This document shows, one piece after another, positions 10,300 to 23,699 of a stretch of 64,000 bases of DNA; position 1 is the stretch's first letter, and the number at the start of each line of letters is the position of its first letter. A program made the position numbers and the translations under genes. Source of the DNA: Atriophallophorus winterbourni (taxonomy: Eukaryota > Platyhelminthes > Trematoda > Plagiorchiida > Microphallidae); assembly GCA_013407085.1 (NCBI GenBank), contig JACCGJ010001611.1, forward strand, positions 1 to 64,000, in the 5' to 3' direction. The notes below the pieces were generated by a model, which had not been told where the DNA came from, searched no databases, and was given only the letters and a program-made list of their open reading frames with translations.

Positions 10300-12675
10300 A
10301 CATTATCACGGTACGTTCAATGTGATATAAGTTCGGTGCAACTTCTACAGAATCAGAGGGACGTCTCGCAAATTCCCGCTTTTAGTCATTTGTCCGGCAT
10401 ATGTGCCTAGAAATGCAAATGTAATCGATGATAATAAATAAAAAATTGAATCTGAATTTTATGCATTTCTGCCTTCAGATTTACCGATCGATTTACCGAT
10501 TTATCGCATTAATAAACAAGTTCTACATGTCAATTTTGTCTGCGAATAATATATTTGGTTTTTACCAAAGATTGCTCTGGTAATCGTTCATTTAGTTTCT
10601 ATCAAGTAGAAAAAAAGAATTTGTGAATAGAAGCATCCACTAACACGGCCCCGAAGACATCGAATGGTAGAACATTCTTTGGTTTGTTATTCCCTATATT
10701 TCGCAATAATAATGTTAGCTACCGGTTCTTAGAGGTCGAATAGAATTGTATATTTATTACAACACCAAAATAATGGTCATCTATAGTTCAGTAGGATAAT
10801 TTGCCTATTTTTTCCCTAATATCCCCCAAATGCAAACGCAGCATCACCTTTAATAAGCTACCGTCTTTGAGTGCTTTATGACAATTCCTTTGTGGTTGGT
10901 AGATTGATGATCTATGGACAGTGCTCAACCAAGCGACTTTATTTCCCAGTTTTTCACTCTCCCATAATTCAACTTGAGTTCACATTCATCTGATCGACGT
11001 TGTATTGAATTGGGGAAATTAATCACCAGATTTGAATACAGCCACGAGAAAATCAAACTGATAGCTTTGTATCCACTAAACACGGGGGACAAGTCTTTTT
11101 TGGAAGACAGATGGCGGTTTCTCCCTGAACAGGTTCGTGGTTTGCGTGATGGTCAACTAGGGATGCGATGGGCTTGAATAACTTGACCTTTAAGGTTTAA
11201 TATTGGCCTGCAAGATAATCCGAACGACTTATTTTTAACGTGATTCTTGATGATTAATTTTACACTACTCGATATCCTAATGATAAATTTGAGAGAGCAA
11301 AACATTTAGTGTAACAGATAATGTTATAAAACATATTTGAAAAAACATATTTGCATCCATTTCTATCACACTTTTCTAAATTGGGATTACCTCGAAGTGC
11401 ACCGAGATAAATTTGATTTGCCCAAGTGTCAATTAAAGGAAGTCACTTTTGAGATTGATAAATCAAGATGCCGGGCCATTTGTTGAGTGAATTCTAACCA
11501 TTCTTAAACAAAGTTGGGGATGGGGCTGGCTGAAAATGGAATGAATTCCAGAGCACAACATTACCATCAAGAGCCTGATAGAGGTGGGTTATCGGTTACC
11601 GAGGCTTTCAAAAGTTTCTAATTTGCATGGACTACTGCGATTAAACACTTGGGACGCAACACAATTTCAATTTTAGGACATAAAAACCATTCGGTGAATT
11701 CTATGGATTATTCTACACACGAACTCGATATTATTCACCTAGTAGACACTAAATCATACCACTTCCTGTTAGTTGTCATAATTGTGAAAAATAAACGGGA
11801 AATCGTTTGCTTTTGTTCGAAATCGACACGATTGGCGCGTATCGAGCTGTCAAGTTCCCAGTTTCCACGTATGCTGGCTCCGGTAGTTCCCAATCTCAGA
11901 GGCTGTCAAAATCACGATGCTCCCCTGCGGGTGTACGTATCCGGTGAGAAATGAATCGCGCTACCAATGTATTGTGGTGCTCACATACCCATCCCTTACT
12001 ATCGCTACCGTGGTGTGAGTTGCACGTGCGGCTTAATTCATTTTGTGGACCTTTTCGAAACCTGCCTCCCAAGTACCGTACAAACAAGAATATTATTGAT
12101 GTACGATGATGGTCAAATCAATAGTCATTGAACATTAAGGAAGACGTAAGTCACCATGGCAACCACTAGGTGAACTCAATAAGAACAAGAACATCTTGGC
12201 TGGAGAAAATGTAGTCATGAGTTATTAACTCGGGCGACCATCTCGCAAGTGCTGTTCAGAAGAGGATTGAAGTGTTCGGCAGTTCGAAGCATGAGCTGTT
12301 ATTCGTCTGGTCTATACTAAAGGTAAACGGTGACCTTAATATTGTGGACATTGGAAAACAAATATTTTAAAAAGTATTCGAAAGAAATATATCCAGCATA
12401 ACACTATGTTAAAATAATATGAGGAACTTTATTTAGACACAGAATTCATACTCAACCAACCATTTAGGTACAGTTTGAAACGACAGTGAGAGCTTCCACC
12501 TCCATTTTGTGGCGTTGATTTGCGTGCACTCAAACACGAGCTCTTTGCATCCAGAACCATTCGTGACAAAACTATTTTGAACTGGGGGATCTTAAATTCC
12601 TCGCCGTATCAGCTCTTTCCTCGGCAGTTGGAACAATAATGATGGTCATATTCATTATGCATGCATTTCCATCAC
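10300..12675. other. Gene-poor AT-rich stretch
   Basis: Open frames at 10,974-11,177 and 11,649-11,954 are short and show no domain I recognise. No gene is supported. Confidence 0.35.
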
Positions 12676-12679
12676 ACAC

Positions 12680-12745
12680 CCCATGACCGGTTTTTCGTGC
12701 TTTTTGCACTCATCCGTAGGACAGTAGATCAAATCCCCTGCGCTT
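12680..12745 (-). repeat. ACCGGT-core repeat copy
   Basis: CATTTCCATCACACACCCCA, then GACCGGTTTTTCGTGC, then TTTGCACTCATC: the minus-type core of the family, directly upstream of the M2 inverted-repeat element. Confidence 0.6.
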
Positions 12746-12787
12746 GACACAGATGGAGGAATGATAAACAGCCGCGCTTGTTGCTCC

Positions 12788-13096
12788 GTTGGATAAGGCT
12801 GGTGTTCGACCAACCTGTTTCAATCTCATGTGTCCATACATCGGTTTAATGGGATTAAACCCAACATGAACCAAAATTTTATTTCAATGCATTTCCATCA
12901 CACCCCACGGTCCTGATCTTCTAACCCCTACCTGATGATGTGCAAACAGCAGTCGAAACCTGTCGTGGGTTGTGTGTGTGTGGTTGATGGAAATGCATGC
13001 AAATGATATATTTTTGGTTCATGTTACGGGTTAACCCCATTAAACCTGTTTTTGGAATCGGGATTGCACAGGTTGGTCATACCAGCGTTATCCAAC
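12788..13096. mobile_element. MITE-like element M2 with long terminal inverted repeats
   Basis: About 309 bp running from GTTGGATAAGGCTGGT to its inverted counterpart ACCAGCGTTATCCAAC. The two arms stay complementary for about 110 bp each, including ACCAACCTGT, GGTTTAATGGG, ACATGAACCAAAA and TGCATTTCCATCA. The centre holds an ACCGGT-family core. There is no coding capacity, so it would depend on a transposase in trans. A half copy is at 21,848-21,962. Confidence 0.75.
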
Positions 13097-13099
13097 ATT

Positions 13100-15594
13100 G
13101 GCAAACAAGTACTACTTGAATAAAGATGGTAGTTCGGTAACATGTGCGAGTTGCGATTTCGCATTAACTTGTAAACTTAGTCCGGATGGATAGGAATTAT
13201 CCACAGCAGCTTTAATACGCAACAGATATCATTCAGAATACTCAACTGAGAGGGCAATCTGAATTGATTTGAAAGAAATATCTCAGCATTCACCATATTT
13301 GGAAAATATGTTCACGAGTTCCTCGCACAAAACATTATGTTGGGTGATTGTGCCAATCTCGCAATCATGTAGTCACTAACATGTGTCACATTTCCAATCC
13401 ATTCACATCCATTCACACGGCCATTTCAAAAATTACCAAAAATTTTCCAGCCCCGTGGAAATAGAATTTATATGAATATGTTCCATAAGACCACCAATGG
13501 ATGTTTAGAGAATATGTGACTCTGTATCCATGATGAGTAAAAGTGGAAACACCATCATGTAATGGACGGTTGTGATGGAGAATATTTGGGCGGTTCTCTC
13601 CTAAAACGCTCCTCCGCATTATAAATACTTACACCCATCCAACGATAGAGTACATGATCTCAGTTTGGGCACCGTTGCTGCGTAAATACATTGACCTGCT
13701 GGGTAAAATTTAATGCCGAGCGACGAAGCTAGTTGATGGGATGCAGCACATCCCATACCAATAGCGAATGGCCAAGATTCAAGAATCAATAAGTTATGGT
13801 ATAAAAAAGCTTGTAGCTGTACATCACCATAGGATATTCGTATAAGAATATATGTATATATCTATAATGGTGCGATTGACCGATTTTACGCAAATGAGAG
13901 TAAGGAGTGACATGAGCATAACCTATAAAATACTGCGGATGGAAAATCACTCTCTCGGTAATTTGATGGAATTCTGTTCCTCTAATAATACACAGAGTCA
14001 TTCAAGTTGACACATTATACCGCACTCAAGACTGGATTGCAGACATCATATTTTCTGTGTGAGTATTTACTTTCTGCGGAATTCACTACCATGAGATATT
14101 GTGAGCGATACCGCGATCTGTGTTTTCAAATCAAATCTGAACGCTTATATCAAAGAACACTTCACTGTCGTGTCTGTATATTTACCCCATATGAACCCAC
14201 AGAAAGCAAACACCTAAATGGAATTTTGGTTGCATCCTCTTTATTTTTATTGCTGTCATCCAATTGTACGTGAAAAGCAAGTGTTTCTTTCACCATAAAA
14301 TATTGATTCTTGATGCTACGGCAATTATCACCCCTTAACAAAAAATGAAGCGTTAGTGGGACTTTTAACTCGTAAGCTAAATGAATGGGAGGCTGATTAT
14401 ACAAGAGAATTGTGGAATACGATGCAGCTGCGCCAGGTTGCACAAGATTAGGTCTGAATTGAAATGTTTCCTAGTATTTCTTCACAGGCAGAACCAGATG
14501 TTCTACTCCGCCCCTCGCTGATGAACGCAACCGATAGAGGAAACGATTAAAATAACACAAACACCGATAGTTTACTCCGATTTACTTTCTTATTGGTGAG
14601 AACCTAATCATTATACTGCAAACTTTAATTTCTCTACATTTAATGAAGACCAAAAAGGATTCTGAAATAGAGAACTCGCATGGCTGAAATTTTAATTTCT
14701 TCGCTGAATTGAAAAATCGATTTTTTTAAAAATAAAATATCATGGCTAATGCCAAGGACATGCGAGGAACTACGCTTTATCTAAATGGTCATTTAAGGTG
14801 GATTGAACACAAACAAGAGCGCATGAGGCATGTGATTTGATGGTTCTCCGATTTTGTGTGTTCGAGAAAAATGTACCAGTGTAATGTAATCGAATCTGAA
14901 TTGTCAGTGTCCTAGACCAATCTACTAGATGCCGACCTACATCCAGTAACGGGTCACAGAGAAAATTATGAGTTCAAAATGATATTGCACTAGTCAAACC
15001 TCTTTATGACGATGTAACCGTGGTTCCCTTCCCCGGGAGAGGCGATTTTCTAGGCTTGGTCTAAACGAATTCCGTGTGACTTCATTCTTATCACCACGTT
15101 ACTCAGCGCAAGGCTTCACCCACCATACAATTTACTTGTACAATTCTTTGCTACCCACTGACAGTCGACACGCTCAAATATCGTCATCGGAAATCCGTAA
15201 CAGACCACGTGGGCTGTGGGATTCCTTCCCATTTGCAATCGGCATCACAACTTGAACCCATCTTGGAATAGAAATGTAAGCGCTCGTTTTAAACCATCTT
15301 TCAACTGGTGCTTTGCCTTTTAATTATGACTTGCAATTATAATTTTTAGGCTAATTACGGACATTGTACTTATATTCTCACCATAAAATCACGTGAAAAT
15401 GAATTCCTCATAGTAAATGACTGTATTGATGTTTGAAAGTGCTTCTATGCCATCTAGTTGCGTTACCATCCAAGAAGCTTGTAACACCATCCTTGAAAAT
15501 GACTCTTCTTTGAGTAGTCTCGCTTCCAACTGAGTATTAGTAGCTGCTTTAGAATATATTGACCTCTTATAAACCTAATCAATTTTAAGCCATA
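13100..15594. other. Gene-poor AT-rich stretch
   Basis: Only short open frames without recognisable domains. Nothing further is supported. Confidence 0.35.
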
Positions 15595-16170
15595 TTAATC
15601 TTATTTCGACTGGATTTTAATCAACAAACACATCGTGAGTAAAAAGACAATGGAGTGATATCTCGATTTCGGGTTAGTATATTTGTATCCATACTCAAAT
15701 TGCAGCGCTGTGTGACGAAGAATTATGAATAGCTCTCTCATAAACGCATACGTGCACACTGCTTGTCCACTAAAAAGAATCGCTGTCAAGCCAAGTGAAA
15801 ATCTGTTCATTTTATCTCGCCCCCATGCCACTGCACCCATTCTATTTATTCTCCAGGGTGAGACGATTTAATGAAGCGTATGTGGCAGCGTCTCATAGTG
15901 TCCCAATCAACTTCACTGTTGTCCCACATCCAATTTCCCCGTTCTGGCTGGAGAAGTCGTTTGCAGCTAGCGATGCTCATCCGTCAATTGTTTTCCGGTC
16001 GGCTGCGAAAGAATGCCACGGCAATGATCGACCGCGCATCGCCCACGCGCCCGTGTGTCCGTATACCCTGGCGAAATGATTTAGGCATGCCTCTTTCGTC
16101 CAACCCGGAGTTTGGTTTCAAAGGCAACTGGATGATACCTGGGCCCGACATGCAACACAATCCACACTAA
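15595..16170. other. GC-richer segment with unexplained open frames
   Basis: 15,795-16,170 is richer in GC than its flanks and open in two plus-strand frames (94 and 99 codons) and partly on the minus strand. I recognise no domain and no splice-site pair. It could be a decayed coding exon or an unidentified repeat. Confidence 0.2.
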
Positions 16171-18465
16171 TGAGGTCACCAAGGGTGACCGATACACGTC
16201 ACGTAATTAAATTTGTTTAAATTGTCGATTCAAATGATTAGCGGCGATTTTGTTTTTCTAAAGGGGAAGGGCAGAAATATCGATTGAATAAGAAATATGT
16301 TGTCTGCATTCACACCACGCGTTGCAACAAAAATAAATCTCGAGAAATTACAATAAACATAAAAACGAATGTATCAGTTGCAAATGCCATTTCTTCGTTA
16401 GCCGTGTAGAAAAACGTGCAGCAATATTCGTGGTTGGAGCAAGGTCATAAGTAGGATATTATTATATCTACACAATTCTCAATTGGTAATTGCAGTTCTA
16501 TCTATAGAACCGCGTTACCTAAAACATCGACTAAACCAAAATAACAAAATGTTTCAACCTCCCATCCCACGATCGGTTTTTTGCTGTTTACAATAATCTG
16601 TTACAGAGAGTATGCATAATGTCCGCATTAGTCCGGAAAGATTGTTCCTCTCGAATCGGACTCTTTAGTGATTTGAATCGCTGTGGTGCATGATCTCATC
16701 ACGCGCTTCATCCATGGTCGGCAACGAGCGAAGGAGGTCAACACCACCAAAATTGAGGCAGTGGACAGACGGGGAACAAGGCTTGAACCGTTCAACTACA
16801 TGGACACCTAGTTGCTGTGAAACGCATGAGCTTCAGAAAAATATCCATATATAGACGTTGCTCTATCTCACTCACCCCACGACCGGGCTGAATGCTGAAG
16901 ATGCAAGGTGGTGTTGTTGTAGCAATCACTGGTCCGCAAAGCAGATATGATCAACCATGGATATTTCAAATCCGATTGCGTGACTCCGATGCTTCCGTGA
17001 ACCTGATTTTATAGTAGTGCTCAAACGGCCAACTTTGTTTTCCATCCATGAAACAGTATCCTGGCGTCTCCATGGGAATAATGGAAATTGCATGCCCGAT
17101 CAAATGATGATAAGGCGAGCATAACAAAACTGGCTTTTAAAAAGTATTCCCCATCACCGACCCAGCATGTTTACATTTAAAATGGATATCAATAGCTTTT
17201 GACTTCAAGTCCCGGGTTCAATCACTGATTCAAAACTATTTCAGCCGATGTGGTTAATGCAACATTGAAACACGAAAAAAAACATAGCTAGATATTCTCC
17301 ATTTTCCGTTTAGCAATGTCACCAATTTCCAGAAATATTCCTTGTTCGGATTATAGCCGACAATATAATAGTTTAAAAATAATACTATCCCTAGTATATG
17401 GTCAGATGTGATCTGGTCATGTTTTTCAAAGAAATACACACATGATAAGAGTTGGTTCTCCATGGAGCATGGAATAATTATTTCACCAATCCAGGTAACG
17501 AGACCAGGTTAGTTAATTAGCATATTGCATTTGCTCTGTGTTCACCCTGAACCAGATACCATCCGATATGTTGATCATAAAGCGTAATCAATTAGTCTAG
17601 GTTCATACATGTTGGTATTCTATAACTTGAGCGTTTCATGGAAACATTCGGTCTGGAGGATAGCCCATATGCGTTTAATACCACCGGTTGTGGTGAAATT
17701 TTGGGACCAGAGAATTTGACCAACCTAGCGGTCGATACTTGTGAACAACGCAGATAAATTTGTCCGACAGGTATCTGCGATCTATTTGATGGAACAGATC
17801 ACATGTCTGGCATCAGTTTCTGCTCAACATGGACTGTCCACGTTGATCACTGACCGTTTGATATTACGCACGAAACCCTGCCAGGGAAGAACAACGTTGA
17901 CCTTTTGTGCGCCACGTGATATCGAGACAATGAGAAGCTGACCGTTAATGTGAATAAATTTCAGAATTAAACTCACCCCCCCCGCGTGTGTGTTCAACAC
18001 CCCGAATCAAGTTTGACACACGAGTGAGAACGCCAGCTGTTGTCCTGAGGTCATTCTGGCTTTCATCATTACAAAACTGTCAACCTGGTGTGACGGCAAC
18101 CATTCCAAGTGTTATGTCTTGACCAAACAAAGGGGAGTGTTGACAATAAGGAGGCGACTTATTCTGAACGCAAACAGAAATGAAACCACGTACCTCCTGT
18201 AGGTCTTTGTTCGGTTCGTAAGAAATATTGTCAAGCAACACGTCCGAGTGTCATTTTAAATCGAAAATTATTGGCCAAATCACATGGTACGTTTTAACCG
18301 ACATCGATACTAACGAATAAAAGTGAACATATTTGACACTCCCTTGGGTTTAACCGCAGTTTGTTTGGGGAATGACATGACATTAAAAGTTTGTTGATTT
18401 AAATTTAAGATAAATTCGTCGAATAGAGGAAAACAATATTCTAAGCATATATTTAACCAAAAAAG
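16171..18465. other. Gene-poor stretch
   Basis: No supported gene. The plus-strand frame 17,741-17,941 (66 codons) has no recognisable motif. Confidence 0.35.
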
Positions 18466-18469
18466 CTCA

Positions 18470-18560
18470 TTGGCATGCATTTTCGCCACACAAACACCCT
18501 ACGACCGGTCTCGTGCTGTTTGCACTCATCAAGAAGGGACAATAGAATCAGGATCCGCAT
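18470..18560 (-). repeat. ACCGGT-core repeat copy
   Basis: GGCATGCATTTTCGCCACAC, then ACGACCGGTCTCGTGCTGTTT, then GCACTCATC and a GGACAATAGAATCAGGATCC end: a minus-type copy of the dispersed family. Confidence 0.65.
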
Positions 18561-19429
18561 GGAAGAGTTGTAAACACGTTGCGCTTGTATACCACTGTTG
18601 GATAATATTTCACCAGTTTGAAGATGATATGACTGACAAGCGTCGAAGTCAATAGCGAGCGCAGCGATCGACAGTTTTGAAGATAAAGGAGGTCCGTTAA
18701 AGATCTGTACCAGTTCGACAAAGTGGTGATTGCGAGCAATGCATCAATCGGTCAAGTGCAGAGGATGAAGGATTATTTGATGATGTCCTTTCACGATTTG
18801 TTCGTAAAATCTCGACCGAAAAAGCATATTGTTCACTGAATCTGATCGAATAATATGAAATCACAATAATTGCTTTTCATATGAAGCAGGTGTCCGCGAG
18901 TTGTTAGCTTGCAATCCCAAGAAAACCATAACAATCTCAACTATTTTAGTATCTATGGGCGAGTGAGAAAACAAAGACGCTTGACCGATCAATAATCGCG
19001 TGTAACCAATCACTCGGTCATGCATCCACGAGAATTGCTGACGGAATAACAGTTGCTAGCAGACTTATCCGGATCTTCTTCGAGAATACAGTAAAGGGAG
19101 AAAGATTGCTTTCGTGGTTGACTAAATTACGCGCGTGCACACAAGCGAATGGCCATCCATTCGTTACTGCTTGTTCACGCTAGAATTATTTTACGTGCCT
19201 TGCATGCCAATGAACTATTGCAGCTGGAGAGCGTATTTTGATAGCGAAATGAAGAAAGGAAACACACAGACCGTTTGTCGCATTGGTGAGAGAAATGGCA
19301 AGTGGTCAATATGCGACATTTATCGCGCAGATCGAAGTTAAACATTCTTATTTCAAACAGAGATTGACCAGTGTTCGCACGACGAACTACTATGTTCAAA
19401 TAAAAGTGGCATGCAAGTATCATTTTGCT

Positions 19430-19520
19430 CATGGCTCACTAAACCTTCACTTACTGTCTCCATCAGCTGAAGGTAACTAGCCCAAAACCGGTTGTGGAGT
19501 GTAAGTGCTCGTGATATGAG
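19430..19520 (+). repeat. ACCGGT-core repeat copy
   Basis: CTTACTGTCTCCATCAGCTG, then AACTAGCCCAAAACCGGTTG and GTGAGCAAC-like end blocks (here TATGAGCAAC): a plus-type copy. Confidence 0.65.
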
Positions 19521-19799
19521 CAACAAAATACATTAGAGATTGACCCAACTGTGAAGTGTACCCGATATATAAAACAATCCTTACCAAATGCATAGAGATC
19601 TATGTGAACACTGCATTCGGGTTGACGACATGCTAGCGTGCAGTGCTCAGTAATTAAATTAAATTAAATCCTATCACAACGTTTAACATTTTCAGTCAGT
19701 GTTGCATAAAGTTGGCAGAGAATTGGCCACAGATATGTAGATGTTTTAAACCCAATGGCTCGACGAAAATTCGTATTCGTATGCATGCAAATACATATT

Positions 19800-20245
19800 T
19801 ATGAACATACATTTTGTAATGCAAAGAAATTTGAGTGCAATCGGTTAGAGTAGTTTTTCATTAAAAAATAGCCTTGGCCCCGTTAGTTATGTACTTTTAC
19901 GTATGTGGGCCGCTGTGTCAACTGACCTTGACCATGTTCACTTGTATCAGATTGACGTGGATACACACTGTGAGGAAAATCGGCCACTGATCATGGTCAG
20001 TCCCACGAGACGTGACACACTGTAGGCGTACTATAGGCTGTTTAGCGGTAAGGTCAAATAAGTGGTGGTGGGTTGACTGCTACTTAATCATGTTCTCTGT
20101 CCTGACTATCACCCTTGGTCTGACGAAGCTTCTGTGTCAGAAGTGAAACGTTACCCAAAAACTACTCTAACCGATTGCACTCAAATTCCTTTGCATTATG
20201 AATACACGATCGGTCACAAACATATTCCAATCGATACATTTTGTA
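19800..20245 (+). mobile_element. MITE-like element M1, longest copy
   Basis: Terminal inverted repeats of about 45 bp. The left arm around 19,818-19,861 (ATGCAAAGAAATTTGAGTGC, AATCGGTTAGAGTAGTTTTT) is complementary to the right arm around 20,152-20,205. Outer similarity extends to ATATGTT(t)G...CGATCGGT. The 290-bp interior has no open frame of note. The interior block at 20,065-20,165 is shared with the copies at 6,618 and 52,452. Confidence 0.75.
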
Positions 20246-21845
20246 TATTTTGAAAATTATTTTTTCAAAGTTAATCCTTTGTATACCATACTGTACACTA
20301 ATCAATGCACAGTCTTCAATAAGCAGTGAGCTTGCTAAGGTTGATTGGTCACCAACGTTACAACTGAAACCTGTTCATACAGACATCTATGGTTTTACGA
20401 AGCTTTTGTTAGAAGCGAAACGATATTGAAAATGTACTCTAACCGATTTATTAGAGACTTTATTTCATGAGTAGGTTTTCCTGGCTGTTCTCAACACATA
20501 ATAAAATGTCTCGCGTAATGTACACTCCTTATCATGTAAAATGACTGAACGGATTATGGAGGAAAACGCGGAATATATTTCTTAAATCCTCTGAAAGCTG
20601 CGAGTTAGCGGGAAACGAAAGAAGTCAGTTTATTTGAGGGGATAAATTTAGATAAATTTTCGATCAGTTGGAGGTGTTCTTTTGTTTTATACGTTACGAA
20701 CATCTTGATAGATTCACACATTTTATCCCGTGGAAGCTAATGAGGTCTCTTCTGCTCGTTCCACAATTCAGTCTCAGCAATTTTACAACAAAATGAAACA
20801 GAAATTTCAGACAATTTACTTTCTTTTTGATCACATTTAATGTACGCATTCCGACGAATGGTACTAATTTCTTAACAGTGAATTCGTTACTTTTTATAAC
20901 TTATCAAGCTGCCGGAACTCAAACGTTTGGTGCTTATCGCTAGCTTACAGAGCACGAAGCTGGCCGGTGACCCGAGCTTACCCCTGTGGACATAATGCTA
21001 GACTGTGAAAGTTAATTTTTCAACTATTGTTGATCCCCATTCTGCATATGATAAGATGAAGAAATGTGTAACCGACTGAATGATGCACATTAAAGCGATA
21101 TATCATAACAGGCCATATTTTATTAATTTGATGCTAACTTTTCGATACGACACATCTCTACTAGATATGACCGTAAATAGAAAGTACATAATAATCACCC
21201 AGTACTGATGATGAATTTACATTTCTTCATTAATTCATCATTGTATTTAGGAAAGATACTATCCAAGAAGTCTATATCCACGACTAAATTCAAATTTTAT
21301 AAAAGAGACTTCGTAGCATATAAATGTCGTCCACTTATCACGGACCAAAAGTTATAATACGATTTTTGTAAGCATTCAGATTCCGAATGTGACCAGTGTT
21401 TAGAGTGCTTAAAACCGCTACAATCATTGAGTTAATTTAGACATGCTCCAGAAATTAAACCGGAAGAGTAAGTTCGCCCAAAAATATTATCTAAACCAAT
21501 CAAACGGGCATAGGGTTACAGCAATTATATTTTACATAATTCATGAGCGATTGACCCCTTTACCAAGAATCAATGTGATTTTTATTTAACTCTGGATTTT
21601 ATGACACGAATCCTATATAACGGTGGTTTCATTGTCATATCTTGTTTGTAGCTTTAACCTGTTTTTTGGGAATAACCAAACATAATTTTACAGTGTGCTT
21701 CTGACGATGGCAAGTAATCTCAATACAGAGTGGAGGGTAATCATGACCTCAACCATTTTGAAATAAATCCAACAGAAAGTACGATGTAAATATACTACTC
21801 ATAAGTAACCAGATGAACCGATTTTCATGCTAACCAGATACGCCC
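20246..21845. other. Gene-poor AT-rich stretch
   Basis: A degenerate piece of M1 (GAAGCTTTTGTTAGAAGCGA and ACTCTAACCGATT) lies at about 20,395-20,445. No gene is supported. Confidence 0.4.
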
Positions 21846-21847
21846 TT

Positions 21848-21962
21848 GTTTGATAAGGTTGGCAGGACCAACCTGTTCAATCACGTGCCCATACATATGT
21901 AGATTGGTTAAAACCTATAACAATGAGAAAAAATACTCATTCGCATGCATTTCCATTACACA
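21848..21962 (+). mobile_element. Half copy of MITE-like element M2
   Basis: GTTTGATAAGGTTGGCAGGA, then CCAACCTGTTCAATC, CCATACAT and TGCATTTCCATTACAC match the left arm of the element at 12,788. The right arm is absent. Confidence 0.6.
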
Positions 21963-22088
21963 AGTCAAGAACAGTCTATACTATGAGCTGAGCTGATGAA
22001 AAATGTGATTATTTCAGGACAATATATGATTAGATATTGAACATGAGTAAAAAAAATTCAAGATTTTTTGTTATCTGGACTGTGTGCA

Positions 22089-22166
22089 ATGATGTGGAGT
22101 GTTCTCTGCGTTATCATTGCTGATAAGGAAAATCAAACAGAACTACAGCGAGAAATAATTAATAAA
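22089..22166 (+). other. Possible first coding exon with hydrophobic start, unsupported
   Basis: Two consecutive ATGs begin a short hydrophobic peptide (MMWSVLCVIIADK) and the frame runs into a consensus-like donor AAAG|GTGAGTAT. I found no partner exon that gives a recognisable protein. The frame at 22,462-22,647 downstream has a CKHC pair but ends in TGA. This could be chance. Confidence 0.15.
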
Positions 22167-22869
22167 GGTGAGTATTACAAAAGACTTTATGATTATTCAT
22201 TAAAATATTTGAAATTTAAAATAATCAGTTGTATGTAATTGGGGAAAACTCTTCCTAAAACAAACCAATTTTGGATCAATTTATGGTGTTGTTCACACTT
22301 TCCACACAGCAAGTGAGATTTATCTTCAAGTAACGGAAAATAGCAACTTATGCTAGCTTTTTAGTATAACCTGATTTATTACATTATTTTATAAGCCCAG
22401 CCTTCAGAGCATATTCTCTATATTAAGAAGCACTTGTCATTGACTTTAAGATTGGTTAAAAATGACTCACTATGTAGGTGCCGTAAATCGTCATGTTCGA
22501 GCTAAAGAAGAGCAAACACTGCTCTCGGTTGCTGAACGTAGATCATATTGTCAACATGCAAACGTTGCTGATCCACCGGAAGCTATCTATCGCTGTAAGC
22601 ACTGCACAAGTGATGTTCGTACGCTAACGATGTCCATTCACTGTTGACATTGACGAAAAATGAAAAAAAACCACGTTATTGAATAATACAGTTTACAAAT
22701 ACACCACAGTGGCACCAAAATTGTAACTTACCGAGGTCGATTTCCAATTACTGGCCGCAAAGTTGCAACTGTTCAACCTGCTCTACTGTTGACAGAGTTT
22801 AGATGGGCGACCACGGAGATGTGTATTGTTGGAAAGATGTAACAAATGGCTGTATGGATGATTTGTTTG

Positions 22870-23690
22870 ATTAAGCACTGTCTAGATTAAGATTAGTGCT
22901 CCCCGTTGTCCTATGTATTGGGCTGAATGCAATTCCAATATTTTAAGTCTCATTTCGTAAAGATAAATAGAAAGTTTAAGAACGATCTTTGTTGCTCTAT
23001 ACCTAGGAGTTTCCAATAGCTGAGTATCTTTTTTCAACCAAGGATCCCATGCCGATATAGCGTATTTGATATTCAATGTATTTTGAAATCAATTTGCACG
23101 GTACTTCTGATGAGACCCAAGTTGCTTTCAGTTTTGCTGGCGGCGAATTAACATTGCATTGAGTTTCCTGAGTTAGACTGCATAATCACGCCTGAATCTT
23201 TTTCGGAGGAGGCTGGTTTATTAACAGTATGACCGAAATAATATTCTTTGCTCAACTTGCCGTTGAGCGATAATAATCTGCATTTCGTGGTATTCAGTGC
23301 AATATTGTTATCTAGTAACCAGGCGTAAATCATATCGAGATCCCGTGTCAAATTCAGCAATAGAGTTTATCTTGCGCCAAACCATTGCTTCATCTGTGAA
23401 AATGAGCACTATCGTCTGTACTCTACTACGTCACTCGTTTAAATATGTTAGAAACAAAAGCGGTCCGATGACTGATCCATGTTGGACAACATAGGCAACT
23501 TGAATTGACTCGGATAGCTAAGTTTTGACTCGCACGTACATCTCACGGGATATCAGCCATTTTTTCATTTATGCGTGAAGTTTACCATCGACTCCGTAGG
23601 TAAGAAGTTTCGAAAAGAGCAGTTCGTGATGGATGAGATCAAATGCTTTTGAGAAATCGATATAAATTACGTCAATTGAGTATCAACATA
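22870..23690 (-). pseudogene. CR1-like LINE reverse transcriptase remnant
   Basis: Read on the minus strand, pieces of a non-LTR reverse transcriptase come in the correct order. DVIYIDFSKAFDLIHHELL is at about 23,675-23,618; the catalytic box has become FTDEAMVW at about 23,410; LLDNNIALNTTKCRLL is near 23,300; and YAISAWDPWLKK is near 23,060, close to the C-terminus. These motifs fit CR1-type elements of flatworms. The catalytic FADD is lost and frames change between the pieces, so it is dead. Confidence 0.75.
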
Positions 23691-23699
23691 TCGAGTAAT

